Origin: Streptomyces sp. SID8374
GTDB taxonomy: Bacteria; Actinomycetota; Actinomycetes; Streptomycetales; Streptomycetaceae
Length of the DNA stretch: 64,000 bases
Direction: 5' to 3'
Assembly (NCBI RefSeq): GCF_009865135.1
Contig: NZ_WWGH01000001.1
Coordinates: forward strand, 3,782,001-3,846,000
Shown one piece after another: positions 17,783 through 31,577 of the stretch; the first letter of the stretch is position 1, and each line of letters opens with the position of its first letter. A program made the translations under genes and the position numbers. Under the pieces are notes generated by a model. That model did not search any database and had not been told where the DNA came from. It saw only the letters and a program-made list of their open reading frames with translations.

Positions 17783-18687
17783 CGAAGGCTCCCGCAAGAC
17801 CGCTCAAGGCCTCACAAGGCGCCTCGCACCGACCTCCCACGGTCCGCGCGAGGCGCCTTCGTCGTTCCTGAGGGGTCCCGGGAGCCGTCGCGGCGGTCTC
17901 CTCCGCACCGGGACTGTTCGAATACGGGCTGCTCAGAGGCCCTTCTCCACAGATGTGCGGAGTTTCTTCCGTCCACAGCCTGGGGACCGGGAAGTTGTCC
18001 ATATTGCGTCCACAGGGCCGGCTGCCGATACTCCATCAGGCCAGGTCACGTGGTTGGGGATTTGTGGTCAACCTTGATCCACAGCCTGTGGACAGAGTTT
18101 CCGTCCACAGGAGGGTCGCGCAGTTGTCCACCGGCGGCCCACAGGCTGGGCGGTCTTGTCCCCAGCTTCTGGCCGCTTCTCCACACCTTCGTCCACTGTT
18201 CGGCAACACAACACCCGCTCTCACCGCCCGGAGTGAAAGGCGTCACACCAAGCTGCCTGATTGGGCTGTGGGGAACGTGGGTAAAGCTGGGGACAGGCCT
18301 GGGGAGAAGTGACCCCCTCCTGTGCATCGGGTGTGCAGAACTTCCGCCCGTCCACAGAAAGCCCTGGTTGTCCACGGGTGCCGCCCACAGGACCGGTGGA
18401 CAAAAAACCGATGCTGACCTGCGCAAACGACGTTATCCACGGTTTCCACAGGGCCTACTACTACTACCACTCAGAGTTAGCCAGGAATCAGCTTCGAAGT
18501 GGGGCCTGTGTACAACTCGACCGGCGACCGCCTCGCCGCGTTCTGCGCGACTTGACCCCGAGCAGCAACGACTGTCGGTGCCGTGCGTCAGACTGGACCC
18601 CGGAGCCACCCCGGCCGTCGGCAGGGAGCTCCGGTCCAGACGACGAAGGCCAGCAGGGCGAGCGAGCAACAGCAGGAGGCGGTTCCG
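17783..18687. other. Origin of replication oriC
   Basis: A non-coding region of 905 bases between dnaA and dnaN. From 17943 to 18515 it holds about 20 sequences within one or two bases of TTGTCCACA, on both strands. Examples with one change are 17995-18003, 18063-18071, 18087-18095, 18124-18132, 18156-18164, 18368-18376, 18395-18403 (reverse) and 18507-18515 (reverse). TTATCCACG is at 18433-18441. Several further copies keep only the GTCCACA core (17971, 18008, 18103, 18350). None is a perfect TTGTCCACA. There is no strongly AT-rich 13-mer array, as known for Streptomyces oriC. Confidence 0.95.
17816..17859 (+). terminator. dnaA terminator
   Basis: AAGGCGCCTCGC at 17816-17827 pairs perfectly with GCGAGGCGCCTT at 17848-17859, about 35 bases after the dnaA stop. 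It keeps dnaA transcription out of oriC. Confidence 0.8.
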
Positions 18688-19818
18688 GTGAAGATCCGGG
18701 TGGAGCGCGATGTACTCGCGGAGGCGGTGGCCTGGGTGGCCCGCAGCCTCCCGGCCCGTCCGCCGGCGCCCGTTCTCGCGGGCCTTCTGCTGAAGGCCGA
18801 GGACGGAGCCCTCTCCTTCTCCAGCTTCGACTACGAGGTCTCGGCCAAGGTCTCCGTGGACGCGGAGGTCGACGAGGACGGCACGGTGCTCGTCTCCGGC
18901 CGGCTGCTCGCCGACATCTGCCGCGCCCTGCCCAACCGCCCGGTGGAGATCTCCACCGACGGTGTACGGGCCACGGTGGTCTGCGGCTCCTCGCGCTTCA
19001 CCCTCCACACACTGCCTGTGGAGGAGTACCCGGCGCTGCCGCAGATGCCCACCGCCACGGGCACCGTCCCCGGTGAGGTCTTCGCCTCGGCCGCCGCCCA
19101 GGTCGCCATCGCCGCGGGCCGCGACGACACGCTGCCCGTGCTGACCGGTGTGCGCATCGAGATCGAGGGCGACACCGTCACCCTCGCCTCCACCGACCGC
19201 TACCGCTTCGCGGTCCGCGAGTTCCTCTGGAAGCCGGAGGACCCGGAGGCCTCGGCGGTCGCCCTGGTGCCCGCCAAGACGCTCCTGGACACCGCCAAGG
19301 CGCTCACCAGCGGTGACACGGTCACCCTGGCGCTCTCGGGGACCGGTGCCGGTGAGGGGCTGATCGGTTTCGAGGGCGCGGGCCGCACGACGACCACGCG
19401 GCTGCTCGAAGGCGACCTGCCGAAGTACCGCACGCTCTTCCCCACCGAGTTCAACTCGGTCGCGGTCATCGAGACGGCCCCCTTCGTCGAGGCCGTCAAG
19501 CGTGTGGCCCTGGTCGCCGAGCGCAACACCCCGGTCCGGCTCAGCTTCGAGCAGGGCGTGCTCATCCTGGAGGCCGGTTCCAGCGACGACGCACAGGCTG
19601 TGGAGCGCGTCGACGCGGTGCTGGAGGGCGACGACATCTCGATCGCCTTCAACCCGACGTTCCTGCTGGACGGTCTGAGCGCGATCGACTCCCCCGTCGC
19701 CCAGCTCTCCTTCACCACGTCCACCAAGCCCGCCCTGCTCAGCGGGCGCCCGGCCGTGGACGCCGAGGCGGACGACGCGTACAAGTACCTGATCATGCCG
19801 GTGCGTCTCTCCGGCTGA
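18688..19818 (+). CDS. dnaN: DNA polymerase III sliding clamp (beta subunit)
   Basis: A 376-residue clamp that tethers the replicative polymerase. It shows the three repeated clamp domains (about 1-120, 125-245 and 250-376), with conserved stretches such as DTLPVLTGVRIE and the C-terminal peptide YLIMPVRLSG. GTG 18688 has a perfect AGGAGG at 18674-18679. The frame is open further upstream through the edge of oriC, but no better start exists. It is the first gene to the right of oriC, followed by gnd. Confidence 0.97.
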   Translation: MKIRVERDVLAEAVAWVARSLPARPPAPVLAGLLLKAEDGALSFSSFDYEVSAKVSVDAEVDEDGTVLVSGRLLADICRALPNRPVEISTDGVRATVVCGSSRFTLHTLPVEEYPALPQMPTATGTVPGEVFASAAAQVAIAAGRDDTLPVLTGVRIEIEGDTVTLASTDRYRFAVREFLWKPEDPEASAVALVPAKTLLDTAKALTSGDTVTLALSGTGAGEGLIGFEGAGRTTTTRLLEGDLPKYRTLFPTEFNSVAVIETAPFVEAVKRVALVAERNTPVRLSFEQGVLILEAGSSDDAQAVERVDAVLEGDDISIAFNPTFLLDGLSAIDSPVAQLSFTTSTKPALLSGRPAVDAEADDAYKYLIMPVRLSG

Positions 19819-19830
19819 TCGGACGGTTTC

Positions 19831-19864
19831 CGGTGGGCCCGTCCGTCGCGGAGCGGGCCCACCG
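19831..19864 (+). terminator. dnaN terminator
   Basis: CGGTGGGCCCG at 19831-19841 pairs with CGGGCCCACCG at 19854-19864, 12 bases past the dnaN stop. It separates dnaN from gnd. Confidence 0.75.
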
Positions 19865-19959
19865 CGCTGTCCCGGCCGTGCTCCGCCCCGCCGGGCGTAG
19901 GCTCGGTCCCGGGCGGGACACGCCCCGACGCTATCGCCACGACGCTTAAGGAATCTCTG

Positions 19960-20844
19960 ATGGAGCTCGGTCTCGTCGGCCTCGGCAAGATGGGCGGCAA
20001 CATGCGCGAGCGCATCCGCCGCGCAGGCCACACCGTCATCGGTTACGACCGCAACCCGGATGTCGCCGATGTCCACAGTCTCGAAGAGCTTGTGGGCAAG
20101 CTGAAGGGCCCGCGGGTCGTCTGGGTGATGGTCCCGGCCGGTGCCGCGACCCAGTCCACGATCGACGAGCTGGCCGAGCTGCTCTCGCCCGGCGATGTCG
20201 TCGTCGACGGCGGCAACTCGCGCTGGACCGATGACGAGAAGCACGCGGTCGAGCTGGGGCTCAAGGAGATCGGCTTCGTCGACTGCGGTGTCTCCGGCGG
20301 CGTCTGGGGCCTGGAGAACGGCTACGCCCTGATGTACGGCGGCAGCGCGGAGAACGTGGCGAAGGTCCAGCCGATCTTCGACGCGCTCAAGCCCGAGGGT
20401 GACTTCGGCTCCGTCCACGCGGGCAAGGTCGGCGCCGGCCACTTCGCGAAGATGGTCCACAACGGCATCGAGTACGCCATGATGCAGGCCTACGCCGAGG
20501 GCTGGGAGCTGCTGGAGAAGGTCGACTCCGTCACCGACGTACGCGAGGTCTTCCGCTCCTGGCAGGAGGGCACGGTCATCCGTTCCTGGCTGCTGGACCT
20601 CGCGGTCAACGCCCTCGACGACGACGAGCACCTGGACAAGCTCCGGGGCTTCGCCGCCGACTCGGGCGAGGGCCGCTGGACGGTGGAGGCCGCGATCGAC
20701 AACGCGGTGCCGCTGCCCGCGATCACGGCGTCCCTGTTCGCGCGGTTCGCCTCGCGTCAGGACGACTCGCCGCAGATGAAGATGATCGCCGCGCTGCGCA
20801 ACCAGTTCGGCGGCCACGCGGTCGAGTCCAAGAACGAGAACTGA
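19960..20844 (+). CDS. gnd: 6-phosphogluconate dehydrogenase, decarboxylating (short form)
   Basis: A 294-residue enzyme of the short GndA class that oxidises 6-phosphogluconate to ribulose 5-phosphate in the pentose phosphate pathway. The nucleotide fold is GLVGLGKMGGNM at residues 4-15, with DGGNSRW and the substrate motif CGVSGGVWGLENGYALMYGG at about 110-129. The catalytic-lysine region HFAKMVHNGIEY follows. ATG 19960 has AAGGAA upstream. Its place between dnaN and recF is an actinobacterial peculiarity, conserved in Streptomyces, that puts a metabolic gene inside the replication cluster. Confidence 0.93.
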   Translation: MELGLVGLGKMGGNMRERIRRAGHTVIGYDRNPDVADVHSLEELVGKLKGPRVVWVMVPAGAATQSTIDELAELLSPGDVVVDGGNSRWTDDEKHAVELGLKEIGFVDCGVSGGVWGLENGYALMYGGSAENVAKVQPIFDALKPEGDFGSVHAGKVGAGHFAKMVHNGIEYAMMQAYAEGWELLEKVDSVTDVREVFRSWQEGTVIRSWLLDLAVNALDDDEHLDKLRGFAADSGEGRWTVEAAIDNAVPLPAITASLFARFASRQDDSPQMKMIAALRNQFGGHAVESKNEN

Positions 20845-20910
20845 TCGCGCCGCCGGCCTCGAGCCGGCGCCGCGACGATCCGGAAGCACCATCGGGAGAG
20901 GTCGGCCACC

Positions 20911-22041
20911 ATGCACGTCACCCATCTCTCGCTGGCCGACTTCCGCTCGTACGCCCGGGTCGAGGTCCCTCTCGACCCGGGCGTCACCGCGTTCGTGGGG
21001 CCCAACGGACAGGGCAAGACCAACCTCGTCGAGGCCGTCGGCTATCTCGCCACCCTCGGCAGCCACCGGGTCTCCTCGGACGCCCCGCTGGTGCGGATGG
21101 GCGCCGAGCGGGCCGTGATCCGGGCTGCGGTGACCCAGGGCGAGCGCTCGCAGCTGATCGAGTTGGAGCTGAATCCCGGCCGCGCCAACCGGGCCCGTAT
21201 CAACAGGTCCTCGCAGGTCAGACCGCGTGATGTGCTGGGGATCGTACGGACGGTGCTGTTCGCGCCGGAGGATCTGGCCCTGGTCAAGGGCGACCCCGGG
21301 GAGCGGCGGCGGTTCCTGGACGAGCTGATCACCGCGCGCTCGCCCCGGATGGCCGGGGTCCGCTCCGACTACGAGCGGGTGCTGAAGCAGCGCAACACCC
21401 TGCTGAAGTCCGCCGCGATGGCCCGTCGGCACGGCGGCCGTTCCATGGACCTGTCCACCCTCGACGTCTGGGACCAGCACCTGGGCCGGGTCGGCGCCGA
21501 GCTGCTCGCGCAGCGCCTGGACCTGATCGCCACGCTCCAGCCGCTGGCCGACAAGGCGTACGGGGACGTGGCGCCGGGCGGCGGTCCGGTGACCCTGGAG
21601 TACCGCAGCTCGGTGGGTGAGGACATCGACCCGGCGAGCACCCGTGACGAGCTGTACGAGCGGCTGATCGCGGCGCTCGTCGGGGTCCGTAAGCAGGAGA
21701 TCGAACGCGGCGTGACGCTGGTGGGCCCGCACCGGGACGACCTGCTGCTCGGCCTGCGGTCCATGCCCGCGAAGGGGTACGCGAGCCACGGGGAGTCCTG
21801 GAGCTACGCGCTGGCGCTGCGGCTCGCCAGTTACGAGCTGTTGCGCGCCGAGGGCAACGAGCCGGTGCTGGTCCTGGACGACGTCTTCGCCGAGCTGGAC
21901 GCGCGCCGCCGGGAGCGGCTGGCGGAGCTGGTGGCCCCGGGCGAGCAGGTGCTGGTGACGGCCGCGGTGGCGGAGGACGTCCCGGGCGTGCTGGCGGGTG
22001 CGCGGTACGCGGTGTCGGCGGGCGAGGTGGAGCGCGTATGA
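20911..22041 (+). CDS. recF: DNA replication and repair protein RecF
   Basis: A 376-residue SMC-like ATPase that helps load RecA at gaps. Walker A GPNGQGKT lies at residues 30-37. The signature region is [13 protein letters not shown], and Walker [13 protein letters not shown] is near 320. ATG 20911 has GGGAGAGG upstream. The stop overlaps the start of the DUF721 gene by 4 bases (ATGA). Confidence 0.96.
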   Translation: MHVTHLSLADFRSYARVEVPLDPGVTAFVGPNGQGKTNLVEAVGYLATLGSHRVSSDAPLVRMGAERAVIRAAVTQGERSQLIELELNPGRANRARINRSSQVRPRDVLGIVRTVLFAPEDLALVKGDPGERRRFLDELITARSPRMAGVRSDYERVLKQRNTLLKSAAMARRHGGRSMDLSTLDVWDQHLGRVGAELLAQRLDLIATLQPLADKAYGDVAPGGGPVTLEYRSSVGEDIDPASTRDELYERLIAALVGVRKQEIERGVTLVGPHRDDLLLGLRSMPAKGYASHGESWSYALALRLASYELLRAEGNEPVLVLDDVFAELDARRRERLAELVAPGEQVLVTAAVAEDVPGVLAGARYAVSAGEVERV

Positions 22042-22637
22042 CCGGCCTGGGTGAGGAGGCGGGGGGCGCGCGCGTCCCCGGTGCGGACGGTGCCTCAGGC
22101 GGTACGCCGGCGGGGGGCCCCGCGCCGCCCGAGGTGTCCGGGGTCGACCTCGCCCGGGTCGCGCTGCGCGCGGCGAAGGAGCAGGCCCGGGCGCGAGGTG
22201 CGGCGGCCCAGCAGAAGCGGCAGGCCCGGCGGGGCGGCGGGCTGCGTTCCGGGGCCCGCTCGGACGGCCGCGACCCGCAGCCGCTGGGCTCCGCGATCAA
22301 CCGGCTGATCACCGAGCGAGGCTGGGAGACCCCGGCGGCGGTGGGCGGTGTGATGGGGCGGTGGCCGCAGATCGTGGGCGACGATCTGGCCAACCACTGT
22401 GTGCCCCTGCGCTACGACGAGGACCCGGCCGCGCGGGTGCTCACTGTGAGCTGCGACTCCACGGCGTGGGCGACCCAGCTGCGGCTGCTGGCCCCGCAAC
22501 TGGTGGCCCGGCTCAACGCGGATCTGGGACAGGGCACCGTACGGATGATCAAGGTGGTCGGTCCGGCGGGCCCCGAGCGCCGGTACGGGCCGCTGCGGGC
22601 GCCCGGCAGCAAGGGCCCCGGGGACACCTACGGGTGA
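22038..22637 (+). CDS. DUF721 / DciA-like protein
   Basis: A 199-residue protein whose C-terminal half (about 90-180) is a DUF721 domain ([20 protein letters not shown], then [20 protein letters not shown]). This family includes DciA, the ancestral helper that loads the DnaB helicase in bacteria lacking DnaC. The N-terminal half is a basic, disordered region with many R, A and G. Its start overlaps recF (ATGA), and the neighbours are gyrB and recF. A helicase-loading role is likely but inferred from family. Confidence 0.88.
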   Translation: MTGLGEEAGGARVPGADGASGGTPAGGPAPPEVSGVDLARVALRAAKEQARARGAAAQQKRQARRGGGLRSGARSDGRDPQPLGSAINRLITERGWETPAAVGGVMGRWPQIVGDDLANHCVPLRYDEDPAARVLTVSCDSTAWATQLRLLAPQLVARLNADLGQGTVRMIKVVGPAGPERRYGPLRAPGSKGPGDTYG

Positions 22638-25127
<2,490 letters not shown>

Positions 25128-25174
25128 GTCGGCCGTACCAGCGACGCCGCAGCTCGAAAGGACTTTGACCAGCA

Positions 25175-27817
<2,643 letters not shown>

Positions 27818-27820
27818 AGC

Positions 27821-28513
27821 GTGAGTGGAGCCACGGGCGCCGGTTCGGCCGCTTCCGGAGCAGGAGCGAACGGTGCCCGTGGCCCTGCCACGGACTCCCA
27901 AGGGGGCACTGTGACGGACACACGAGGGCCTCAGCCCCAGTACGAGGGTTACGCGACCGGGCCGCTGCCCGGCGAGCGTGAGCCCGCACCGGGGCCGTCG
28001 GGGCCGTACCACCCGCCTCAGGCGTACCAGGCGCCCGGCGGCGGGACCCAGGGCGGCCAGCAGCGCCCCGGGCAGGGCGGGGACACTCTGGGCGGCGTGC
28101 AGGCGACGCGCAAGCCGCGCACGGGGGCGCGGACCACTCCGCGTACCCGCAAGGCCCGACTGCGGGTGGCCAAGGCCGACCCGTGGTCGGTGATGAAGGT
28201 CAGCTTCCTGCTGTCGATCGCCCTGGGCATCTGCACGGTGGTGGCGGCGGCGGTCCTGTGGATGGTGATGGACGCGATGGGCGTCTTCTCCACCGTGGGC
28301 GGCACGATCAGCGAGGCCACCGGCTCGAACGAGAGCAACGGCTTCGACCTCCAGTCGTTCCTGTCGCTGCCGCGCGTGCTCATCTTCACGTCGGTCATCG
28401 CCGTGATCGACGTGGTGCTGGCCACCGCGCTGGCGACGCTGGGCGCCTTCATCTACAACCTCTCGGCGGGCTTCGTGGGCGGCGTGGAGCTCACGCTGGC
28501 CGAGGACGAGTAG
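27821..28513 (+). CDS. DUF3566 transmembrane protein
   Basis: A 230-residue protein starting at GTG 27821, three bases after the gyrA stop. The first 110 residues are disordered and rich in G, P, Q and T. Two membrane helices follow in the DUF3566 domain, at about 128-150 (VSFLLSIALGICTVVAAAVLW) and 190-215 (VLIFTSVIAVIDVVLATALAT). The same gene follows gyrA in mycobacteria and many other actinobacteria, before tRNA-Ile. The function is not established. Confidence 0.88.
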   Translation: MSGATGAGSAASGAGANGARGPATDSQGGTVTDTRGPQPQYEGYATGPLPGEREPAPGPSGPYHPPQAYQAPGGGTQGGQQRPGQGGDTLGGVQATRKPRTGARTTPRTRKARLRVAKADPWSVMKVSFLLSIALGICTVVAAAVLWMVMDAMGVFSTVGGTISEATGSNESNGFDLQSFLSLPRVLIFTSVIAVIDVVLATALATLGAFIYNLSAGFVGGVELTLAEDE

Positions 28514-28530
28514 CGCGCCGAGTATCGATT

Positions 28531-28559
28531 TTGGGACTGGCCCCGACGTGCGCTAATCT
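28531..28559 (+). promoter_or_regulatory. tRNA-Ile promoter
   Basis: TTGGGA at 28531-28536, a 17-base spacer, then TAATCT at 28554-28559. This is a good vegetative promoter 26 bases before the tRNA. Confidence 0.7.
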
Positions 28560-28584
28560 TCAGAAGTCAGCGCGAGAGCGCGGC

Positions 28585-28658
28585 GGGGCTATAGCTCAGT
28601 TGGTTAGAGCGCATCCCTGATAAGGATGAGGCCACAGGTTCAAATCCTGTTAGCCCCA
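28585..28658 (+). tRNA. tRNA-Ile (GAT anticodon)
   Basis: A 74-base tRNA. The acceptor strands GGGGCTA (28585-28591) and TAGCCCC (28651-28657) pair fully. The anticodon stem CATCC/GGATG encloses CTGATAA, anticodon GAT at 28619-28621. The T loop GGTTCAAATCC is intact. CCA is not encoded. It stands alone, not in an rRNA operon. Confidence 0.97.
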
Positions 28659-28663
28659 CAGAA

Positions 28664-28699
28664 CGAAGACCCCCAGTCAGCAGTGACTGGGGGTCTTCG
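28664..28699. terminator. tRNA-Ile terminator
   Basis: A perfect 16-base stem (28664-28679 against 28684-28699) with loop GCAG, six bases beyond the tRNA. Confidence 0.85.
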
Positions 28700-28746
28700 C
28701 GTTGGCGGAGGACGGCGGGACTCAGGGGGCGGCGCGGGGCGGGGCT

Positions 28747-28914
28747 GTGCAGGACGACTGGGACGACGACAGCGGTTACTACCAGGCGGTCGGCTGCGGC
28801 TGGGCGTCGGTGGTGGGCGCGCTGGGGTGCCTCTCCGTGGTGATCGCGCTGGCGGTCGCGGGGGCGTTGGGACTGGACGCGCTGCTGGAGCTGGCGCTGT
28901 TCCGAGCCGGCTGA
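28747..28914 (+). CDS. Possible small membrane protein
   Basis: A frame of 55 residues from GTG 28747, with a TTG at 28702 as the longer alternative. The start is acidic (DDWDDDSGYYQAVGCGW) and one membrane segment follows (VVGALGCLSVVIALAVAGAL). Almost every codon ends in G or C, as in real Streptomyces genes. Just upstream lies G-rich sequence but no textbook ribosome-binding site. I do not recognise the protein. Its stop codon is the first TGA of a tandem repeat. Confidence 0.5.
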   Translation: MQDDWDDDSGYYQAVGCGWASVVGALGCLSVVIALAVAGALGLDALLELALFRAG

Positions 28915-28968
28915 CGTAGGAGAAGTCGGGTGACGTAGGAGAAGCCGGGTGACGTAGGGGAAACGGCG
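28912..28968 (+). repeat. 19-base tandem repeat, three copies
   Basis: Three consecutive copies of a unit beginning TGACGTAGGAGAAGYCGGG (28912-28930, 28931-28949, and a diverged 28950-28968). The first copy provides the stop codon of the upstream small frame. Confidence 0.8.
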
Positions 28969-28984
28969 CCCGGACATACGGAGA

Positions 28985-29016
28985 GGCCCCTGGCCGGTGT
29001 GTACCGGCCAGGGGCC
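28985..29016. terminator. Terminator of the minus-strand secreted-protein gene
   Basis: A perfect 14-base stem (28985-28998 against 29003-29016) with loop GTGT, 24 bases past the stop of the gene at 29040-29408. Confidence 0.8.
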
Positions 29017-29039
29017 CCGGAGTGCGGTGGGTGCCGGGA

Positions 29040-29408
29040 TCAGGGGGGTGGCACCGGGGAGTCGCCTTCCGGGGCTGTGTGGTGGGAGGAGCCGGTGGTG
29101 CGGGCGGCGGCCGTCGTGTCGGCCGACAGGTGGCGGGTGGCCGGGGAGGAGCCGTGGGCCTCCGCCCGGATGCGCTGCTTCATCGTGGGCGGCAGGGCCC
29201 GGTCACGCGGAAGGGTCCATCGGACCGAGGGGGCGAGTGGAGTTGCCGCGGTGGCACCCGTGTGCTCCTGGGTCGTGGCGCTCGGCTGCGCGGCGTTCGT
29301 GGCGTTCGCGGCGCTCGCCGTGGCGGTGGCGAGGCCCAGCGACGCCAGCAGGGCGAAGAAGGCGGTGATGAAGGCGGTCCAGATGCTCTTGGGCTGGAAG
29401 GTGCTCAT
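29040..29408 (-). CDS. Small exported or membrane protein, DUF6344-like
   Basis: A 122-residue protein with a signal-like N-terminus (TFQPKSIWTAFITAFFALLA, then SLGLATATASAANA), which could be a cleavable signal peptide ending near ASA-AN. The rest is threonine-, alanine- and histidine-rich with low complexity. ATG 29408 has GCGAGGGG upstream, and a strong hairpin follows the stop. It resembles Streptomyces proteins labelled DUF6344; that label is from memory and uncertain. Function unknown. Confidence 0.65.
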   Translation of the reverse strand: MSTFQPKSIWTAFITAFFALLASLGLATATASAANATNAAQPSATTQEHTGATAATPLAPSVRWTLPRDRALPPTMKQRIRAEAHGSSPATRHLSADTTAAARTTGSSHHTAPEGDSPVPPP

Positions 29409-29699
29409 GGCCCCTCGCTTTCAGGTGGTCCGGTTGCTGACTTCTCCGATCATGTGGATCCGGACCGCGATTTCGGGGAGCGACGCCCGCGCTGCGCCGA
29501 TCTTCGGATTAACACCACTCGTATGGTGCAACCGGGCCTGACGGACCGTCCGGAACGCGTCACGGGGGCCGGTGCGAGCCCTGTCGGGGTGCCGGGGACG
29601 GGCCGCTTTCGGGTTCCATGCAGGTCACCGATCGGTATCGGCCGGTGTGTATAGTCGGCGACAGAAGGCCCCTATTCCAAGGAAAGACGAGGTCGCGCG

Positions 29700-29834
29700 G
29701 TGAAGAAGCTTCTCCTGGTCGCACTGGCTGCCATCGGCGGGCTCCTCGTGTACCGCCAGATCCAGGCGGATCGCGCCGAGCAGGATCTGTGGACGGAGGC
29801 GACCGACTCCGTGCCCGCAGGTTCGGGTGTGTGA
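29700..29834 (+). CDS. DLW-39 family small protein
   Basis: A 44-residue peptide from GTG 29700. The N-terminal membrane helix is KKLLLVALAAIGGLLVYRQI, and the polar tail contains DLW (RAEQDLWTEATD), the residues that give the family its name. In actinobacteria this peptide typically sits just after gyrA, DUF3566 and tRNA-Ile, which is the context here. The function is unknown; a membrane-anchored peptide is all that can be stated. A hairpin follows. Confidence 0.85.
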   Translation: MKKLLLVALAAIGGLLVYRQIQADRAEQDLWTEATDSVPAGSGV

Positions 29835-30227
29835 GACGGCACAGTCTGTTAGGGGCCCCGGTCGCTGAAGCGGCCGGGGCTTCGTGCTGTCCGGGGGTGT
29901 ACGCGCAGGGGGGTGCCGAACGCGCGGCGGGTGCCGGATGTGCAGTGGGTGCCGTACGCGGAGCGCGGTGCTGTTGCGGGACCGTGACGCCCTGCCCTTG
30001 AGTTCACCCGAGCAAATCAGTAGCTTGCTGAAGCAAAGACGCTGGTGGGAGCGGGAACGGACAAGTAGGGCAATCCGGCTGTGGCCGGAGACAGCGGCGG
30101 TGCGGGCGGGGCAGGATGGACCGGCATTGCGGTCGCTGCCGGAGCGGGCGCCCGGCGATTCTGGCCGGGGGAGCCTCTTCGTACGCAGCCGTCGCAGGGC
30201 GGCCATGCGGACGACGAGGGGAAGCGC
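29835..30227. other. Intergenic region before the secreted two-repeat protein
   Basis: This 393-base gap holds the DLW-39 hairpin. At 29911-29975 there is G-rich DNA with loose GGGTGCCG repeats, and the rest is presumably the promoter of the next gene. The frame of that gene is open from 30081 but lacks a ribosome-binding site before 30228. Nothing else stands out. Confidence 0.4.
29855..29880 (+). terminator. Hairpin after the DLW-39 gene
   Basis: GCCCCGGTCGCT at 29855-29866 pairs with AGCGGCCGGGGC at 29869-29880 (one T-G wobble), 20 bases after the stop. Confidence 0.7.
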
Positions 30228-31568
30228 GTGAAAAGGCAGCGCAGCAGGGGGCGGGCGATGCTCGCGGCAGTGGCCGCGATGTGCGCGGTGGCGGCGCTGC
30301 CGGGACAGGCGTACGCGGCCGGGCCGCCGGCGTACGCCTTCGACCCCGGCGCGAAGAACGTGCAGGGCGCGGAGCTCAACGCCGAGGCATCCGTCCTACA
30401 GCCCGGGGCGGTCTACCGCAGCTCCATCAAGCCGGGCGAGAAGCTCTACTACCGGGTGAAACTCGACAGCCTCACCGACGCCTACGTCTCGGCGGTCGCG
30501 GTCCCCAAGAGCGACGGCACGGTGGCGTACGGGGACGGGATCACCATCAGCATCCGCGACCTCAACGACTCCCGGTGCAGCTCGAACAGCGTGAACTTCG
30601 GCTCGGGCGAGACCCCCCGGCCGATCGCCGCGTACGCCCACCGGACCATCGGTAAGAGCACGAGCACCACCTGCCGGGACGCCGGTCCCTACGACGTCCT
30701 GATCGAGCGCGAGAGCAAGCCCGCCTCCAGTCCCGAGGCGTGGGACCTGGAGCTGCGTTTCGTCGAGGAGCCCGGGCTGCGGAGCGGCGGACCCACGGAG
30801 ACCGCAGCGCCCAAGGACTGGCCCTCCGCCACCCCCGCCCCGCCGGCCGTCGAGGCCAAGAAGCGTACGGGCGGCAGCAGTTACTACGACGCCACCAGCC
30901 TGGAGACCGGCGAGTGGATCGACGAGATCGCCCCGGGCCAGACCCGCTTCTACCGGGTCCCGGTGGACTGGGGCCAGCAGATCTACGCCTCCGCCGTGCT
31001 GAGCAACACCCCGGGCGGGAAGTCCGACTTCGTGGGCAACGCGCTCACGCTCTCGCTGGACAACCCCGCCCAGGGCCACATCGTGGACACGACGCTCTCG
31101 TACGCCGGCAAGTCCGCGAGCACGGCGCTGAAACCGCTGCCCCCGGTGGCGTACCGCAATCGGTACGACTACGGCACCCAGGTCAGCGCGATGCGCTTCG
31201 CCGGCTGGTACTACCTGTCGGTGACGCTCAGCCCGAAGGTCGCCGAGGCCTACGGCGAGGACCCGATCGTGCTGACGACCACGGTCCAGGTGAAGAACGA
31301 GGCGGGTGCGTCGCCGTACGAGGGTGACCCCGGGATCTTCGCGGTGACCGGCAAGGACAAGGAGCTGGCCAAGAGCGGGGACAGCGCTCCGAAGGCCGCG
31401 AAGAGCGCGACGATGCAGGTGGTCGCGGCCGGGGCGTTCGGGACGGGTGCCGTGCTGGTGCTCGGCCTCGGCGCCTGGACGCTGCTGGCCCGCCGCCGCG
31501 CGGCCGCCGGGGTGGCCTCGGCCCACCAGCAGCCGCCGTTCGGGGGGCCGCCGCCGCAGGGCTGGTAG
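30228..31568 (+). CDS. Secreted, C-terminally anchored protein with two related domains
   Basis: A 446-residue exported protein. Signal peptide at about 1-30 (RAMLAAVAAMCAVAALPGQAYA). Two similar beta-rich domains follow, at about 40-195 and 215-390. Each starts with a stretch like PGEKLYYRVKLDSLTDAYVSA or PGQTRFYRVPVDWGQQIYASA, pointing to an internal duplication. A C-terminal helix at about 405-425 and a basic end (LLARRRAAAG) anchor it. GTG 30228 has GAGGGG upstream. It converges with a Ser/Thr kinase gene only 9 bases away. I do not know its function; a surface or sensory role is a guess. Confidence 0.8.
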   Translation: MKRQRSRGRAMLAAVAAMCAVAALPGQAYAAGPPAYAFDPGAKNVQGAELNAEASVLQPGAVYRSSIKPGEKLYYRVKLDSLTDAYVSAVAVPKSDGTVAYGDGITISIRDLNDSRCSSNSVNFGSGETPRPIAAYAHRTIGKSTSTTCRDAGPYDVLIERESKPASSPEAWDLELRFVEEPGLRSGGPTETAAPKDWPSATPAPPAVEAKKRTGGSSYYDATSLETGEWIDEIAPGQTRFYRVPVDWGQQIYASAVLSNTPGGKSDFVGNALTLSLDNPAQGHIVDTTLSYAGKSASTALKPLPPVAYRNRYDYGTQVSAMRFAGWYYLSVTLSPKVAEAYGEDPIVLTTTVQVKNEAGASPYEGDPGIFAVTGKDKELAKSGDSAPKAAKSATMQVVAAGAFGTGAVLVLGLGAWTLLARRRAAAGVASAHQQPPFGGPPPQGW

Positions 31569-31577
31569 CGGCCGCCC

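Noticed and set aside
18433..21789. Open frame of 1118 codons on the minus strand across dnaN, gnd and recF
   Set aside because: It is the antisense shadow of three certain genes. High third-position GC keeps antisense frames open; the translation is low-complexity and shows no domain.
29911..29975. G-rich GGGTGCCG repeats as a regulatory element
   Set aside because: The units are too irregular to separate from general GC-rich sequence.
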